Origin: Planctomycetota bacterium | GTDB lineage: Bacteria; Planctomycetota; Phycisphaerae; UBA1845; PWPN01 | Assembly: GCA_016209665.1 (NCBI GenBank) | Contig: JACQVT010000875.1 | Location: 1 to 6,678, forward strand | Direction of reading: 5' to 3' | Length of the DNA: 6,678 nucleotides | In this document: piece by piece, positions 5,566-6,678 of the stretch | Layout: each line of letters starts with the position of its first letter | Numbering within the stretch: position 1 is the first letter of the stretch | Notes under the pieces: model-generated | What the model was told of the DNA's origin: nothing | Databases searched by the model: none | The model's input: the letters and a program-made list of their open reading frames with translations, nothing else | Program-made: the position numbers and the translations under genes

Positions 5566-6603
5566 ATGCCCCCGACGGCGGCCACGATCACGGTTCATGC
5601 AAGCAGACCCGATGACGAATGGCGGCGATTCACGGCCGTGCTGTGCTTCTGCTGGTTCTACTCCAACTTCGTTTACGGAGTGTACGGGCTGTACAAGGGT
5701 TGGCAGTTCCAGAGCACCGCGCTGCTGTCGATGATGAATTGGGATCCGCATGTCGGGCCAACGAGAGTCGCAACCGCTGTCGCCATGTTCCTGGCCGGCC
5801 GCAGTCTCTGGCTGGGCCAACGAAGAGCCCACTGGTGGGTGATACCCGCGATCGCGGGTCTGCTCGCGTGCATGGCTCATCAGGCGGTACTCCTTTTCCG
5901 ACTGCATGGCCCCCTCGGCCTGTGTCGCTCCATCCTCGTCGCGTGCGAATTGTCGATCGCGGATGGCCCGTTCCTTGCGGCCTTGGTGGCCTCACTGTAT
6001 TTGTTGCGGTCTGGCTCGCGCCGGTTCGGGCGTTGGACCGGCTGGGTGATTGTGACCGCGGCCTTCTGTCTGACCCAGACGATCGTGAGCTTCGTAGGCC
6101 AGTCCGAGCTGGGCGCTCACCTCTACCTGGCGATGGGTCCGCTCGTGGTCGGGATCGTTGTGGTGTTCGCCCTAGACGGCCTGCCAGTGCTGGCTGCTCT
6201 CCTACTGCTGAGAGGATCGAGGTTGGCTCGCAAGGTTGTCTTGGTGATTGCCGCCATTCAGACCACGCTTCGTTTCTGGGAAGGTTGGTGGCTGAGTTGG
6301 CTTGTCTCCGCAGTGATCGGGGCTCTGTTCTGCAGCACCCCCCACGACGCCCCGACGCCTTCCCCCTGGCCGCTGGGGTGTTATCTGCTCAACCAGCATT
6401 TCTTCCAGGAAGTCTCCGTTCACTCCGTCGTCCTCGTTGGCCCCTGGCTCCTCATCGCATGGTACGCGGACCGGTATCCGATGCGGCTGCCGCCGGAGGA
6501 CGGGTCGCCCTGGCCGCGGCGGTACTGCGGGCAGTGCGGGTACAACCTGCACGGCATTGACGCGGCGGTGTGCCCCGAGTGCGGCCGACGGCTGCTGGCG
6601 TGA
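5566..6603 (+). CDS. Multipass membrane protein with C-terminal four-cysteine zinc ribbon, function unknown
   Basis: A 345-residue protein that I cannot assign to a characterised family. After a short polar N-terminus (EWRRFTAVLCF), about eight hydrophobic segments follow, roughly at residues 25-45, 68-85, 90-110, 122-148, 157-180, 187-218, 225-252 and 280-298, the last being VLVGPWLLIAWYA. A linker (RYPMRLPPEDGSPWPRR) leads to a small zinc ribbon with C321-x2-C324 and C336-x2-C339, ending four residues later in RRLLA. Short CGYNL/CGYDL...CPECG ribbons of this kind are frequent at protein ends in Planctomycetota; their role is unknown. The ribbon most likely faces the cytoplasm. The ribosome binding site is weak (AGG about 8 bp upstream). 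A degraded copy lies directly upstream, so the gene has been tandemly duplicated. Homology to a sensor or transporter cannot be shown from sequence alone. Confidence 0.8.
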   Translation: MPPTAATITVHASRPDDEWRRFTAVLCFCWFYSNFVYGVYGLYKGWQFQSTALLSMMNWDPHVGPTRVATAVAMFLAGRSLWLGQRRAHWWVIPAIAGLLACMAHQAVLLFRLHGPLGLCRSILVACELSIADGPFLAALVASLYLLRSGSRRFGRWTGWVIVTAAFCLTQTIVSFVGQSELGAHLYLAMGPLVVGIVVVFALDGLPVLAALLLLRGSRLARKVVLVIAAIQTTLRFWEGWWLSWLVSAVIGALFCSTPHDAPTPSPWPLGCYLLNQHFFQEVSVHSVVLVGPWLLIAWYADRYPMRLPPEDGSPWPRRYCGQCGYNLHGIDAAVCPECGRRLLA

Positions 6604-6678
6604 TGGGAAGAACGATTGGGCCACAAGAAGAAGAGAAGACTCACAGGAGGGAACGGAGATAACAGAGGATTCATTCTC
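6604..6678 (+). other. Purine-rich spacer after the zinc-ribbon gene
   Basis: The 75 bases to the window end are strongly purine-rich on the plus strand (AAGAAGAAGAGAAG, GGAGGGAACGGAGATAAC). The first 27 bp after the stop resemble those after the pseudogene: 22 of 30 bases match without gaps when 6601-6630 is compared with 5287-5316, stop codons included. No gene is visible. It looks like the edge of an interspersed repeat, but the window ends before this can be tested. Confidence 0.35.

Overview
The window is GC-rich bacterial chromosome. It most resembles a planctomycete or a close PVC-group relative. Three things suggest this: a formylglycine-type secreted sulfatase, a C-terminal zinc ribbon of the CGQCGYNLHG...CPECGRR type on a membrane protein, and GGACCGGC/GCCGGTCC palindromes of the kind scattered through PVC intergenic DNA. 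A kdsB gene shows an outer membrane with Kdo-containing lipopolysaccharide. The taxonomic assignment is inference from gene content, not from a marker gene.

Layout. Positions 1-632 (minus strand) carry kdsB, cut off by the window edge and broken by a single-base frameshift near 342-345. A strong sigma-70-type promoter for it lies at 674-702. Positions 746-1273 (minus strand) hold a compact toxin-antitoxin-like pair: a DUF4258 protein, then a YgiT/MqsA-type zinc-finger protein 3 bp downstream. Divergent from these, on the plus strand, are an NCS2-type (xanthine/uracil/AzgA-like) permease with a long C-terminal membrane extension (1377-3161) and a secreted sulfatase (3277-4887). A two-hairpin palindromic repeat lies in the gap between them, and a second, single-hairpin version lies inside the sulfatase's N-terminal coding region.

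Positions 4888-6678 hold two tandem copies of one gene of unknown function: a multipass membrane protein ending in a four-cysteine zinc ribbon. The downstream copy (5566-6603) is intact at 345 codons. The upstream copy (5039-5289) has lost almost the whole membrane domain and is frameshifted, but its zinc-ribbon end is about 93% identical in DNA to the intact copy, including a 70-nt identical run. Spacers here carry an 8-bp tandem repeat, a long imperfect inverted repeat and purine-rich repeat-like DNA.

The genes do not form an obvious single pathway: lipopolysaccharide precursor synthesis, a TA-like module, nucleobase-type transport and sulfate-ester hydrolysis sit side by side. No CRISPR array, rRNA, tRNA or transposase gene was seen. 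The least explained parts are the duplicated zinc-ribbon membrane gene and the palindromic repeat that appears to have become part of the sulfatase coding sequence.
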